The notes below the pieces were generated by a model that was given only the letters and a program-made list of their open reading frames with translations, made no database searches and was not told where the DNA came from. Of a stretch of DNA of 64,000 nt, positions 15,540 through 23,187 are shown piece after piece. Origin of the DNA: an uncultured Lachnospiraceae bacterium. Lineage in GTDB: Bacteria; Bacillota; Clostridia; Lachnospirales; Lachnospiraceae. Position 1 is the stretch's first letter. Every line of letters starts with the position of its first letter. The position numbers were made by a program, and so were the translations under genes. Location: NCBI GenBank assembly GCA_947625205.1, contig CANQNN010000004.1:62001-126000 (forward strand). The letters are read 5' to 3'.

Positions 15540-16415
15540 CTACGGTCTGTAGTCCGCCCGCACAAACGGATAAGCGATCTTTTGTTCCGTCAGCGCTTTA
15601 TACTTGTCCGGATGTCTGTATGCGTTGCCGTGGACTTCATGTTCGCGGTAGGCGCGCAGCATATCCAGATCCAGTCCTGCAATATAGATCCCTTCTTCCT
15701 CTCCCGCTTCCAGTATACAGGTGTCCCTTGAACCGTTAAGCTCCGGCAGATACGCCACACCGTCAAACACTGTGGAATGTCCGTTACAGTCAGGTTGTCC
15801 TGCAGGATAATTGCAGGTTGCGATCGCCATCATATTCTCGTAGGCTCTTCCCCGAAGCTGGGAAAGGCGGTTGATCTCCATAGGGCAGGCGTTAGGGACC
15901 AGAACCAGTTCTGCCCCCTGTAACATCAATATTCTGGCGCTCTCGGGAAATTCACGGTCATAGCAGATCATAGAGCCAACCTTTACGCATCCCTTCGCCG
16001 TATCCAGATCGGCCACATAAAAACCGTCGCCCGCATCCAGCCTGCACTCATCGCCGAAGTCACAGGTGTGAACCTTTGAATAGGCATACATTTTCTTGCC
16101 GTGACGGTCATACAGGCATACCGTATTGCGCGGCAGCGGCTCATGCCGTTCCAGTATGGTAATTCCGATCGCCATATCAAGCTGCACCGCCAGTTTGCGA
16201 AACGCGCCGGTAAATTCACCGTCTGCAGGCACGGACATACGCTTCAGCTCTGCTATATCTTCCGGGATATTGTATCCGCAGCTCCACATTTCAGGAAAAA
16301 GCGCGATATCCGCTCCCAATTTCTTCGCTTTCGTGCAGGCGTCGATGCCTTTTGCCAGGTTCTCCTCTATCCTGTCTGTTCCTCTAATTTGCAGCAGCGC
16401 AATATGCAAGATCAT
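15540..16415 (-). CDS. carbon-nitrogen hydrolase (nitrilase superfamily)
   Basis: A 291-residue cytoplasmic hydrolase with the Glu-Lys-Cys catalytic triad: Glu in LFPEMWSCGY, Lys in YAYSKVHTCDF and Cys in MICYDREFPESAR. Family members hydrolyse amides such as N-carbamoyl amines or omega-amides of 2-oxo acids; the substrate here cannot be told. Its ATG overlaps the stop of the DUF2130 gene by 4 nt (ATGA), so the two are translationally coupled. It ends tail to tail with thiT. Confidence 0.88.
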   Translation of the reverse strand: MILHIALLQIRGTDRIEENLAKGIDACTKAKKLGADIALFPEMWSCGYNIPEDIAELKRMSVPADGEFTGAFRKLAVQLDMAIGITILERHEPLPRNTVCLYDRHGKKMYAYSKVHTCDFGDECRLDAGDGFYVADLDTAKGCVKVGSMICYDREFPESARILMLQGAELVLVPNACPMEINRLSQLRGRAYENMMAIATCNYPAGQPDCNGHSTVFDGVAYLPELNGSRDTCILEAGEEEGIYIAGLDLDMLRAYREHEVHGNAYRHPDKYKALTEQKIAYPFVRADYRP

Positions 16416-17653
16416 CTGTCGTCTCCTTTTTCGCCCGTCCCGATCTCATCGAACATCGCTCTGACGGAAGGCGCATCTTTCGTGAGTTTCTTGATACTCA
16501 GATCATCCGCCTTGTTGTTTGCCAGACGCAGATTGTTTTCGGAGGAGAGCAGTGCTTCCTTGGTCTTCTGTAAATGAAGGATGGTCTTGTCGATCTCCTC
16601 GACCGCCGTCTTAAATCTCGCGCTGGCAAGGCTGTAATTGCGGGCAAATCCCTCTTTAAAGGCGTTCATGTTCTCCTCAAACCGGCTGATATCAAGCTGC
16701 TGGTGTTTGACCGTCTCCAGCTCCTGCCGATACTGAAGGGAATTGAGAGCCGCGTTCCGCAGTAGTGTGATCATCGGAATAAAGAACTGCGGGCGGATGA
16801 CATACATCTTTTCATACTTGTAAGACACATCCACAATACCGTTATTATACAGTTCATTATCCATCTCAAGCATAGACACGAGCACAGCGTACTCGCACTT
16901 CTTTTCACGCCTGTCCTTATCCAGTTCCTTGAAAAAGTCCTCGTTTTTATGCTTCGTGGCAGTCTCATCCATCTCATTCTTCATCTCAAACATGATGGAA
17001 ATAAACTCCGTGCCGTCCACCGAATCCTTGAAGATAAAATCGCCCTTGCTGCCCGTTCTTACATCGTTATCCTTTTCAAAATAAGCTGTCGGAAACGCGG
17101 TCATGCGCAGTGCATTGAACTGGTTCATGCAGTGCTGCTCAAGGCTTTCACCCACCATTTTGGTAGACTGGCGCGCCTTGAAATCCTTATAGTATTCGAT
17201 CTGCTCGTCTTTCAGCCGAAGCTGCTCCTCATACTGCTTCTGCAGCGACTGCTCCTTCAGCTCGCTCTCCGTCTCCTTATTCGACAAGCGGCTTTGCAGT
17301 GCAAGGATCTGCGTTGTCTTCTCTGAGAGCTCCTTTTCTTTTAGTGAAACAGCCTCCGAAACCGCCAGCTTCTTCTCCGTCTCGCTGCCGGAAAGCTGTG
17401 CCTGCAGCCGGGCTATCTCTCTGTCCCTATTCAGGATCTCCGCATCTTTTGAAGAGAGCGCTTTATCATACTCTTCCTTCTGCCTGATCTGCATAAGCTG
17501 CAATTCGTTTTCTTTCTTTTCCTCCAGATCGTTCCCCCGCCTCGCAAGCTCCTTCTCAAATTCCTTATCCCTGACTTGCTTAAGGATCTGGGCATAACCG
17601 GATTCATCTACGGCAAAAACTTCTCCGCACTTAGGACATTTGATCTCCTGCAT
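16412..17653 (-). CDS. DUF2130 protein (zinc ribbon, coiled coil, nuclease-like domain)
   Basis: A 413-residue protein. The N terminus carries CPKCG, half of a zinc-ribbon-like motif. Residues about 30-180 are a long Glu/Lys/Gln-rich coiled coil. The C-terminal half is the DUF2130 domain, starting near SLEQHCMNQFNALR and containing GSKGDFIF and ISIMFEMKNEM, which resembles a PD-(D/E)XK-type core (Asp ... E-x-K). The function of the family is not established. It overlaps the upstream gene by 23 nt and the downstream nitrilase by 4 nt. Confidence 0.85.
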   Translation of the reverse strand: MQEIKCPKCGEVFAVDESGYAQILKQVRDKEFEKELARRGNDLEEKKENELQLMQIRQKEEYDKALSSKDAEILNRDREIARLQAQLSGSETEKKLAVSEAVSLKEKELSEKTTQILALQSRLSNKETESELKEQSLQKQYEEQLRLKDEQIEYYKDFKARQSTKMVGESLEQHCMNQFNALRMTAFPTAYFEKDNDVRTGSKGDFIFKDSVDGTEFISIMFEMKNEMDETATKHKNEDFFKELDKDRREKKCEYAVLVSMLEMDNELYNNGIVDVSYKYEKMYVIRPQFFIPMITLLRNAALNSLQYRQELETVKHQQLDISRFEENMNAFKEGFARNYSLASARFKTAVEEIDKTILHLQKTKEALLSSENNLRLANNKADDLSIKKLTKDAPSVRAMFDEIGTGEKGDDR

Positions 17654-18281
17654 ACCGTTTTATCCTTTCCGTTTTAACTTTTTTATCCTGCTGTCCGGGC
17701 TGCTTCCGGGTATGTTCCGTCCTGCAGGGACAGGCCAGATAACCGCAATCGGCACAGACATGGCAGTAACTGTTTTTTCTCTCCGTGCAAAGCTCTGTGA
17801 GGAAAACGACCGTTTTCTTCGGTGTCAGCATATATGCCTGATTGAAGCTGACCGCATCAGGAGCAAGCCTGTCAAAAATGCGCTCCATGTATGGAAACGG
17901 GACCGCGTCTCCCACAAACGAAAACCCGGATATCCATCTGCCCGTATGGGCATGAATACGCTCCGCCGCCTGCCCGTAAGCCTCCTTCAGAAGCTCCATG
18001 CCAATGCACTCTACCATATAGCTTTCCGACAGCTTCCCGCTTTCCGAATATCTGTCCTGAAGCATATCCACGCCGTTTCCCAGCGTCACGATCACGGCCA
18101 GTCTGTGTGATACGCCCGTCTGTTCCGGAAAGTCATCATAATACAATACCGGTTCAGCCGCCCGTTCTGTCAGACCACCTATCTGCTGAAGCGCGCCCAG
18201 AGCCTCGTCCTGAAAGTGATAATGCGCCAGTATGTTTTGATACTGCCAGTCAGATAAATGTACCTGTAATATCTCCCTCAT
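17631..18281 (-). CDS. protein resembling the B12-dependent methionine synthase activation domain
   Basis: A 216-residue protein. The segment RWISGFSFVGDAVPFPYMER, then IFDRLAPDAVSFNQAYMLTPKKTVVF, lines up with the activation-domain pattern RxSPGYGD-x-P-x(n)-IF-x-L-x-IGV-x-L-x-S-x-LM-x-P-x-KSV. The C terminus has four cysteines (CHVCADCGYLACPCR) like the CX2C tail of clostridial activation-domain proteins. Such domains bind S-adenosylmethionine to reactivate oxidised cobalamin. Key residues are only partly conserved, so this is a fold-level suggestion. The ATG at 18281 has AAGGGAG 6 nt upstream. It is the first gene of a three-gene overlapping operon with DUF2130 and the nitrilase. Confidence 0.5.
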   Translation of the reverse strand: MREILQVHLSDWQYQNILAHYHFQDEALGALQQIGGLTERAAEPVLYYDDFPEQTGVSHRLAVIVTLGNGVDMLQDRYSESGKLSESYMVECIGMELLKEAYGQAAERIHAHTGRWISGFSFVGDAVPFPYMERIFDRLAPDAVSFNQAYMLTPKKTVVFLTELCTERKNSYCHVCADCGYLACPCRTEHTRKQPGQQDKKVKTERIKRYAGDQMS

Positions 18282-18320
18282 TGTCCACTCCCTTAAGACC
18301 GCCGAAACGGGCCCGGCATA

Positions 18321-18357
18321 TAAAACAAAATCCTCACTTGCGAACAAATGAGGATTT
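18321..18357 (-). terminator. terminator after the 18.4-18.8 kb gene
   Basis: On the minus strand AAATCCTCA (349-357 side) pairs with TGAGGATTT, loop 12 nt, followed by TGTTTTAT. It lies 27 nt after the stop codon at 18384. Confidence 0.7.
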
Positions 18358-18383
18358 GATCTGCTGCATAGGATACTATGTCC

Positions 18384-18842
18384 TTACGCCGTCATAAACA
18401 TTCCGTAAGCGTTGACCGCCTGCTGCATCTGATAGCTGATATAATGATTGTCACTGGCTGCGCTGGCAGTATCTTCCGTTTCCGCAGCCGCCGCTGTTTC
18501 CTGTCCCTGCGCCGTCTGTCCAAACCGTACGGCAGCCGTTTCCTGCGTCTTGGCCGCCTCATCTTCCTGCATCTGGGGCTCCCGCACGGGTCTCATGATC
18601 CTGGCCGCATTATTCTGTCCGCGCTGCATCTGCATCGCAAGCATCGACTGAAAATCAAGCGTCTGCCCTTTCTTAAGAGGATTGATATTCTCTTCCTCCT
18701 CAGCCGAACGGCTGTAATCGATCTTCCGGTCCAGCACGTCATCCGGTATTTTGGATAATTTGTTCAGGCTGGCAGAGCTGACATTATTGGTATTATATAC
18801 ATAAGGCGTGAAATTGTATGCGCCTATTGCGCCGATTCTCAT
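18384..18842 (-). CDS. hypothetical protein, Gln/Ala/Glu-rich
   Basis: A 152-residue soluble protein of low complexity. It begins MRIGAIGAYNFTPYVYNTNN, has a polar middle (RQDMQMQRGQ-like Gln/Met-rich region and many Ala-Glu-Thr) and ends NHYISYQMQQAVNAYGMF. The conserved-looking ends, around a variable middle, suggest a real protein that may be exported or bound to a partner, but I know no family. AAAGGG precedes the ATG at 8 nt; a terminator follows. Single-gene unit. Confidence 0.6.
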   Translation of the reverse strand: MRIGAIGAYNFTPYVYNTNNVSSASLNKLSKIPDDVLDRKIDYSRSAEEEENINPLKKGQTLDFQSMLAMQMQRGQNNAARIMRPVREPQMQEDEAAKTQETAAVRFGQTAQGQETAAAAETEDTASAASDNHYISYQMQQAVNAYGMFMTA

Positions 18843-18953
18843 ACGATCATCCCTTTTCTGAAATCAAGACATTCGCTTCTGATGTTATTGTAGTACTTCT
18901 TTCCCAAATATACAACCCTTAAATTAACTTTTGATCCAATCTTTTAATACCTT

Positions 18954-19541
18954 TTAGTCGATCTCTTTCGACTCCACGTCAAGCGCCTCCGCCTCCTGCT
19001 TCAGCGTTTTGGCCGTGCGATAAACTCTCGATACGATCCATATATCGGAGAGTCCGTCATATATCAGGAATATGCCGATCAGCATGACAACGGTATCAAG
19101 CGCTTCAAAAGGTCGGCAGATCAGGAGCACCCCGAATCCCACTGTGAGCAGGCCGAGAATAAGAGCCACCCACCATTTATCGTACTTATTCTGGCACAGA
19201 GTCACCGCTTGCCGCAGGTTATTGGCTCCGTGCAGGGCTATCACAATACCAACGATAATAGGAATGATCGCCAGCACTTTATCCGGCTGCAACAGTATCC
19301 ATATGCCCACCACCGCAAGCACGATCCCCATGATAAGGCTCATCTGGGAGTACACGCTTCCGTCTCTGGATGTAAAGTATACCGCCAGCCGCACACCGCC
19401 GCCTATCAGCAGGACTGCGCCGACTGCCGTGCACACGATCTGCATTGACAGATCCGGCCACGCCACCAGAACGATGCCGAGCAGTACGCACAGCGCAGCG
19501 GATATTACAATATTTGTCTTCAGTTTCTTTAACAGCTTCAT
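18954..19541 (-). CDS. DUF308 (HdeD-like) membrane protein
   Basis: A 195-residue protein of about six membrane helices, with the repeated pattern seen in DUF308: VLLGIVLVAWPDLSMQIVC, GIVLAVVGIWILLQPDKVL and LTVGFGVLLICRPFEALDT, each a hydrophobic helix ending in a W/RP turn. HdeD in E. coli is linked to acid resistance; in Gram-positives the role is unknown. A cytoplasmic acidic tail follows. GGAGG lies 7 nt before the ATG. Confidence 0.85.
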   Translation of the reverse strand: MKLLKKLKTNIVISAALCVLLGIVLVAWPDLSMQIVCTAVGAVLLIGGGVRLAVYFTSRDGSVYSQMSLIMGIVLAVVGIWILLQPDKVLAIIPIIVGIVIALHGANNLRQAVTLCQNKYDKWWVALILGLLTVGFGVLLICRPFEALDTVVMLIGIFLIYDGLSDIWIVSRVYRTAKTLKQEAEALDVESKEID

Positions 19542-19570
19542 ATGATCTCCTCCCGTCTATATATTTCTAT

Positions 19571-20137
19571 CTATATGCCGTCTTCTTCAGGCGACATGCT
19601 GTCGCCCGCATATGACAGAGCATCATCGTTAAATGCCATATCGTCCTTTCTGGGCGGCACGCCGTTTTTTCTGTACAGCATATATGTCATTACCTTATAG
19701 GCCGCATAACCCAGCGCCGCGCCCAGACAATTTAATATAATATCGTCCACATCGAATGCGCCGAAGGCACTAAACAGCTGAAAAACCTCAATACCCAGAA
19801 CAAATGTAAACGCATTGATAAATACGTCTGAAAATGTGCGCAGATCATCGAATATAAGCGGAAGCAGGAAACCGAACGGCATAAAAACGAGCACGTTGCC
19901 TGCCAGATTCTCCACACTATTCAGTTTATATGCGTAGTCTATATACATTTTGATCGTCCGAAACGGCATAAAGTTGGCTGTTCCAAGTCCTTCAAGTATC
20001 GCATCCCTGCGCCATGCATCCGCGATCGCATACAGCTGCGCCATAGGATACTTAAATATGATGACTTTAATAACAAATATAATATAGACAGCAAAAAAGA
20101 GTTTTAATAAAAACTTCCGGGAAAGTCTTTTTTGCAT
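19571..20137 (-). CDS. VanZ-family membrane protein
   Basis: A 188-residue protein with about five membrane helices and the VanZ-like core: NLAGNVLVFMPFGFLLPLIF, then LGIEVFQLFSAFGAFDVDDIILNCLGAALGY, with the conserved Asn-Gly-Phe and DVDDI-N residues. VanZ confers low-level teicoplanin resistance in enterococci, but most family members have unknown housekeeping roles. CGGAG lies 7 nt before the ATG. It is near a D-2-hydroxyacid dehydrogenase, but no ligase or dipeptidase is present, so it is not a glycopeptide-resistance cluster. Confidence 0.85.
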   Translation of the reverse strand: MQKRLSRKFLLKLFFAVYIIFVIKVIIFKYPMAQLYAIADAWRRDAILEGLGTANFMPFRTIKMYIDYAYKLNSVENLAGNVLVFMPFGFLLPLIFDDLRTFSDVFINAFTFVLGIEVFQLFSAFGAFDVDDIILNCLGAALGYAAYKVMTYMLYRKNGVPPRKDDMAFNDDALSYAGDSMSPEEDGI

Positions 20138-20164
20138 AACAATTCTCCGTTCACTATTGCATCG

Positions 20165-21148
20165 TCAATTTACCTGCCAGGGATTTTCCTGACCGTCCAT
20201 ATAGAGTCTGCAGCTCTTTAAAGAATCCCTGACTACGGTTTCCACATAATTTCTTGTGTAAAAAGCCATATGGTGCGAGACGGTCACATTCGGAAAGCTC
20301 CGCAAAAGCGCCAGCTCCCTATTCTTTAATATATCCGATTTATGGTCATAATAGTATAGATCAAATTCATTTTCCACAACATCGAGTCCTGCGGCGCCGA
20401 TCTTGCCGCTTTCTACCGCATCGATCAGCGCATCTGAATCTATCAGAGCGCCGCGCGCCGTATTGACAATGACGACGCCGTCCTTCATCCTGGCGATCGT
20501 ATCCGCGCCGATCAGATGATAATTGTCACCGGTCAGCGGCGTATGCAGCGTGATCACATCAGCCTCGCTCCATATCCTGTCAAGCGATACATACTCTGCG
20601 TACTGTTTCACCTCGTCCTTTTCATACAGATCGTGCGCCAAAATACGACAGCCGAATCCCGACAGGTCCTTTACCACCGTCTCTCCGATCCTACCTGTCC
20701 CAATGACTCCTACAGTCAAATCTTTTAACTCTTTTCCGTTGAGCCCGGCCAGCGTGTAATCCTGCAGGGCGGATCTGCCAAGGATCGCTCCCATCCTACG
20801 TATAGACATGAGGATGAGCATCACGGCATAATCCGCCACTCCATTCGGTCCGTAAGGCGCATTGCCGACTTTGATCCCGCACTCTCTGGCCGCATCGAGA
20901 TCAAGATGGTCATAGCCGATCGTTCTCGTAGTCACATACTCCACCCCGTGATCTCTGAACGCCCTCATCAGCTGTGCGTCTACTTTGGATGTTATCACAT
21001 TGACACAGCGGCTGCCGTCACACAATGACACATTATCAAGATCCGGCGCATCCGCACACAGCACCAGCTCCATTCCGAGTTCCTTCGCATATTCTATAAA
21101 AAGAGGTTTTTCGTCAAACTCTCTGCAACTATAAACCGTAACCTGCAT
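20165..21148 (-). CDS. D-lactate dehydrogenase-like D-2-hydroxyacid dehydrogenase
   Basis: A 327-residue NAD-dependent enzyme reducing a 2-oxo acid to the D-hydroxy acid. The Rossmann motif is VGVIGTGRIGETVV; the substrate-binding Arg is in VNTARGALID; the acidic partner in GLDVVENE; the catalytic His in NVTVSHHMAFYT. The substrate-binding segment TRTIGYDHLDLDAA and the DLYYYDH insertion are typical of D-lactate dehydrogenases. The product may be lactate for fermentation, though a 2-hydroxyisocaproate or related acid is possible. AAAGGG precedes the ATG at 5 nt, in a polypurine leader. Confidence 0.88.
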   Translation of the reverse strand: MQVTVYSCREFDEKPLFIEYAKELGMELVLCADAPDLDNVSLCDGSRCVNVITSKVDAQLMRAFRDHGVEYVTTRTIGYDHLDLDAARECGIKVGNAPYGPNGVADYAVMLILMSIRRMGAILGRSALQDYTLAGLNGKELKDLTVGVIGTGRIGETVVKDLSGFGCRILAHDLYEKDEVKQYAEYVSLDRIWSEADVITLHTPLTGDNYHLIGADTIARMKDGVVIVNTARGALIDSDALIDAVESGKIGAAGLDVVENEFDLYYYDHKSDILKNRELALLRSFPNVTVSHHMAFYTRNYVETVVRDSLKSCRLYMDGQENPWQVN

Positions 21149-21154
21149 GGTATC

Positions 21155-21210
21155 CCTTTCTCTTCTTCTCTTCTTCTCTTCTTCACTTCTTCACTGCTTC
21201 TCTTCTTCAC
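21155..21210. repeat. polypyrimidine/polypurine tract (9-bp CTTCTTCTC-like repeats)
   Basis: About 56 nt almost entirely C/T on the plus strand (G/A on the coding strand), made of CTTCTTCTC-like units. It starts 7 nt before the dehydrogenase ATG and contains its ribosome binding site. Confidence 0.7.
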
Positions 21211-21242
21211 GGCTTTACGGATTCCCGCTTCCCGCGTTTTGT

Positions 21243-22556
21243 CTATTTCTTCCCGTTGTTTTCCTCGTCCGACATCCTGCCTATTATTTTCTTAAGGAGC
21301 GCCGGCTCCTCTATCTTAAGCTGGGCCGCCATTTTTGCTTCAAGCTCTTCCTGCTCGGCGGTTTCCAGCTGCTCCTGATAGCTGTCCTGCACCTCTTTTT
21401 CATATTCTGTTACAATCGCCGTATCCTCGGGACGTATCCTGCGAAAAGCATTAAATCCTGCTGCCAGTATCTGAATACTCTGCTTTGTAGTGTCGAAAAC
21501 GCCCTCCTCGTAGAGATTGACGACGATGATACCGATCGGCACCGCCAGAATCATACCCAGCACGCCCGCGATCTTATAACCTATAAAAAGCAAAAACAAG
21601 GTCGGTATGGCATTCAGCCCCATCGAATCGCCCACGATCTTGGGTTGTATCATCTGACGCACCAGCTGTCCCACGCACCAAATGATCAAAAGTCCTACCG
21701 CCATAGAATAATTTTTGCCCAGTATCTCAATGACCGCCCACGGGATCATGATCGTTCCCGTACCGAATACCGGCAGCAGATCCATAAAAGCGATTCCCAG
21801 CGCGACAAGAGCCGCATATCTTACCTGAAGGGCAAAAAGCCCTATCAGCAGAAGCAGGTAGATCCAGCATTCGATCTTAAGCTGGGCCTTAAAATAGCCG
21901 CCCACCGCCTTACGCAAGCTTCTGCGGATCAGGTCAAACCTGTAGCGTACGCTGTCCGGCACGTGCTTTCTTACCATTTCCGACATATAACTCTTATCCG
22001 CCACAAAAAAATAGGAAGACAGAATACACATGACCGCCCCCAGGAAAATATCGGGAAGCTGTTTTGCCACGTTTCCCACCGCCTCAACGGTCGGCGTCCC
22101 GGCGCCTTCCATGATATTGCCGAAGTACTCCCCTATCTGATCGCCGAAGCTGTGCAGCGTATTCTGCATATCCGCTGGCAGCCTGTTATAGACTCCTTCA
22201 AGATTGGCTGCAACCTGGTTCAATTCATCCATGATGCCTTCCCACAAAACCGGAAGTTCATTGATGAAGCTGACAGCCTCCCGCACCAGTTTAGACCCGA
22301 GCGCATAGACGAGCAGGATCACCGCCGCAAGGACCGCCACGATCACGATAACCGATGCACCCTTACGCCTCACCTTCAGCTTTTCCTCGAAGAAGCGTAC
22401 CACAGGCGATGCGATCAGCGCGATGATCCAGCCTATCACAAACGGCATGAAAAAGTAAATACATCTGGGCAGAAGGAATATGCATAAAAGCAATATGACC
22501 AATGCCGTCAACAGATTTAAGACTACTTTGATATATGTCTTGAACGATTGATTCAT
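21243..22556 (-). CDS. AI-2E family transporter (permease)
   Basis: A 437-residue polytopic protein of the PF01594 family: two N-terminal helices (LLTALVILLLCIFLLPRC, FVIGWIIALIASPVVRFFEE), a third helix, a long soluble segment (about 90-200), then further helices with the conserved PVFGTGTIMIPWA and QPKIVGDSMGLN motifs. Family members range from autoinducer-2 export (TqsA) to Na+/H+ antiport, so the substrate is open. The C-terminal 60 residues form a charged cytoplasmic tail. Its start overlaps the engB stop by 4 nt, so it is co-translated with engB. Confidence 0.9.
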   Translation of the reverse strand: MNQSFKTYIKVVLNLLTALVILLLCIFLLPRCIYFFMPFVIGWIIALIASPVVRFFEEKLKVRRKGASVIVIVAVLAAVILLVYALGSKLVREAVSFINELPVLWEGIMDELNQVAANLEGVYNRLPADMQNTLHSFGDQIGEYFGNIMEGAGTPTVEAVGNVAKQLPDIFLGAVMCILSSYFFVADKSYMSEMVRKHVPDSVRYRFDLIRRSLRKAVGGYFKAQLKIECWIYLLLLIGLFALQVRYAALVALGIAFMDLLPVFGTGTIMIPWAVIEILGKNYSMAVGLLIIWCVGQLVRQMIQPKIVGDSMGLNAIPTLFLLFIGYKIAGVLGMILAVPIGIIVVNLYEEGVFDTTKQSIQILAAGFNAFRRIRPEDTAIVTEYEKEVQDSYQEQLETAEQEELEAKMAAQLKIEEPALLKKIIGRMSDEENNGKK

Positions 22557-23149
22557 GAAGCGCCCTCCGCTAATATCCTGTCCAAAAGCTCATATATTTC
22601 CTCTCTGCCCCGCTTATCCATTGACGAATATGGTATGACAATCGCGTCATCTTCGGTTTCAAACGTGTCACATATAAGCTTTATCTGTTTTGGCAGCTGA
22701 CTTCTTTTAACTTTATCCGCCTTGGTCGCTATTATGACCGGTTTATATCCCCGATCTGTTATCCAGCCGTACATGATCCTGTCATTTTCGGAAGGCGCGT
22801 GCCGGATATCGACCAGAAGAAAAACGGCCGCGATCTTCCTCGACTGATGCAGATAATCCTCTGTCATTTTGCCCCACTGGGCCTTTACCTGTTCATTGGC
22901 TCTGGCATATCCGTATCCCGGAAGATCCACAAAGTACAGTTCATTGTTGATATTATAATAATTGATAGTCTGTGTTTTTCCCGGACTGGAGCTGGTGCGC
23001 GCCAACGACTTACGGTTCATCAGCCCGTTGATAAGCGACGATTTACCTACGTTGCTTTTGCCTGCAAAAGCAATCTCTGGAAGCTTATTATCGGGGAGTT
23101 TGCTCGTAATGCCACACACAGTTTCCAGACTTACATTTTTAATGACCAT
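22553..23149 (-). CDS. engB: ribosome biogenesis GTPase YsxC/EngB
   Basis: A 198-residue GTPase required for 50S subunit assembly. G1 is [10 protein letters not shown]3 is DLPGYG, G4 is TKAD and G5 is near YSSMDKRG; these with [14 protein letters not shown] (switch I) are diagnostic of EngB/YsxC. The length is standard. AGAGG precedes the ATG at 6 nt. It lies 38 nt after lon, the conserved order lon-engB in Firmicutes. Confidence 0.97.
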   Translation of the reverse strand: MVIKNVSLETVCGITSKLPDNKLPEIAFAGKSNVGKSSLINGLMNRKSLARTSSSPGKTQTINYYNINNELYFVDLPGYGYARANEQVKAQWGKMTEDYLHQSRKIAAVFLLVDIRHAPSENDRIMYGWITDRGYKPVIIATKADKVKRSQLPKQIKLICDTFETEDDAIVIPYSSMDKRGREEIYELLDRILAEGAS

Positions 23150-23187
23150 ATGCCACCTCTTTATTTCATTACATCATGTTTTACCGT

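Noticed and set aside
19571..21148. VanZ-family and VanH-like genes next to each other as a glycopeptide-resistance cluster
   Set aside because: No VanA-type ligase, VanX dipeptidase or two-component system is present; both families have ordinary members and the dehydrogenase looks like a D-lactate dehydrogenase.
21147..22487. A 446-codon plus-strand frame opposite the AI-2E-family gene
   Set aside because: It is Arg/His/Gln-rich and antisense to a clear membrane protein gene; shadow frame.
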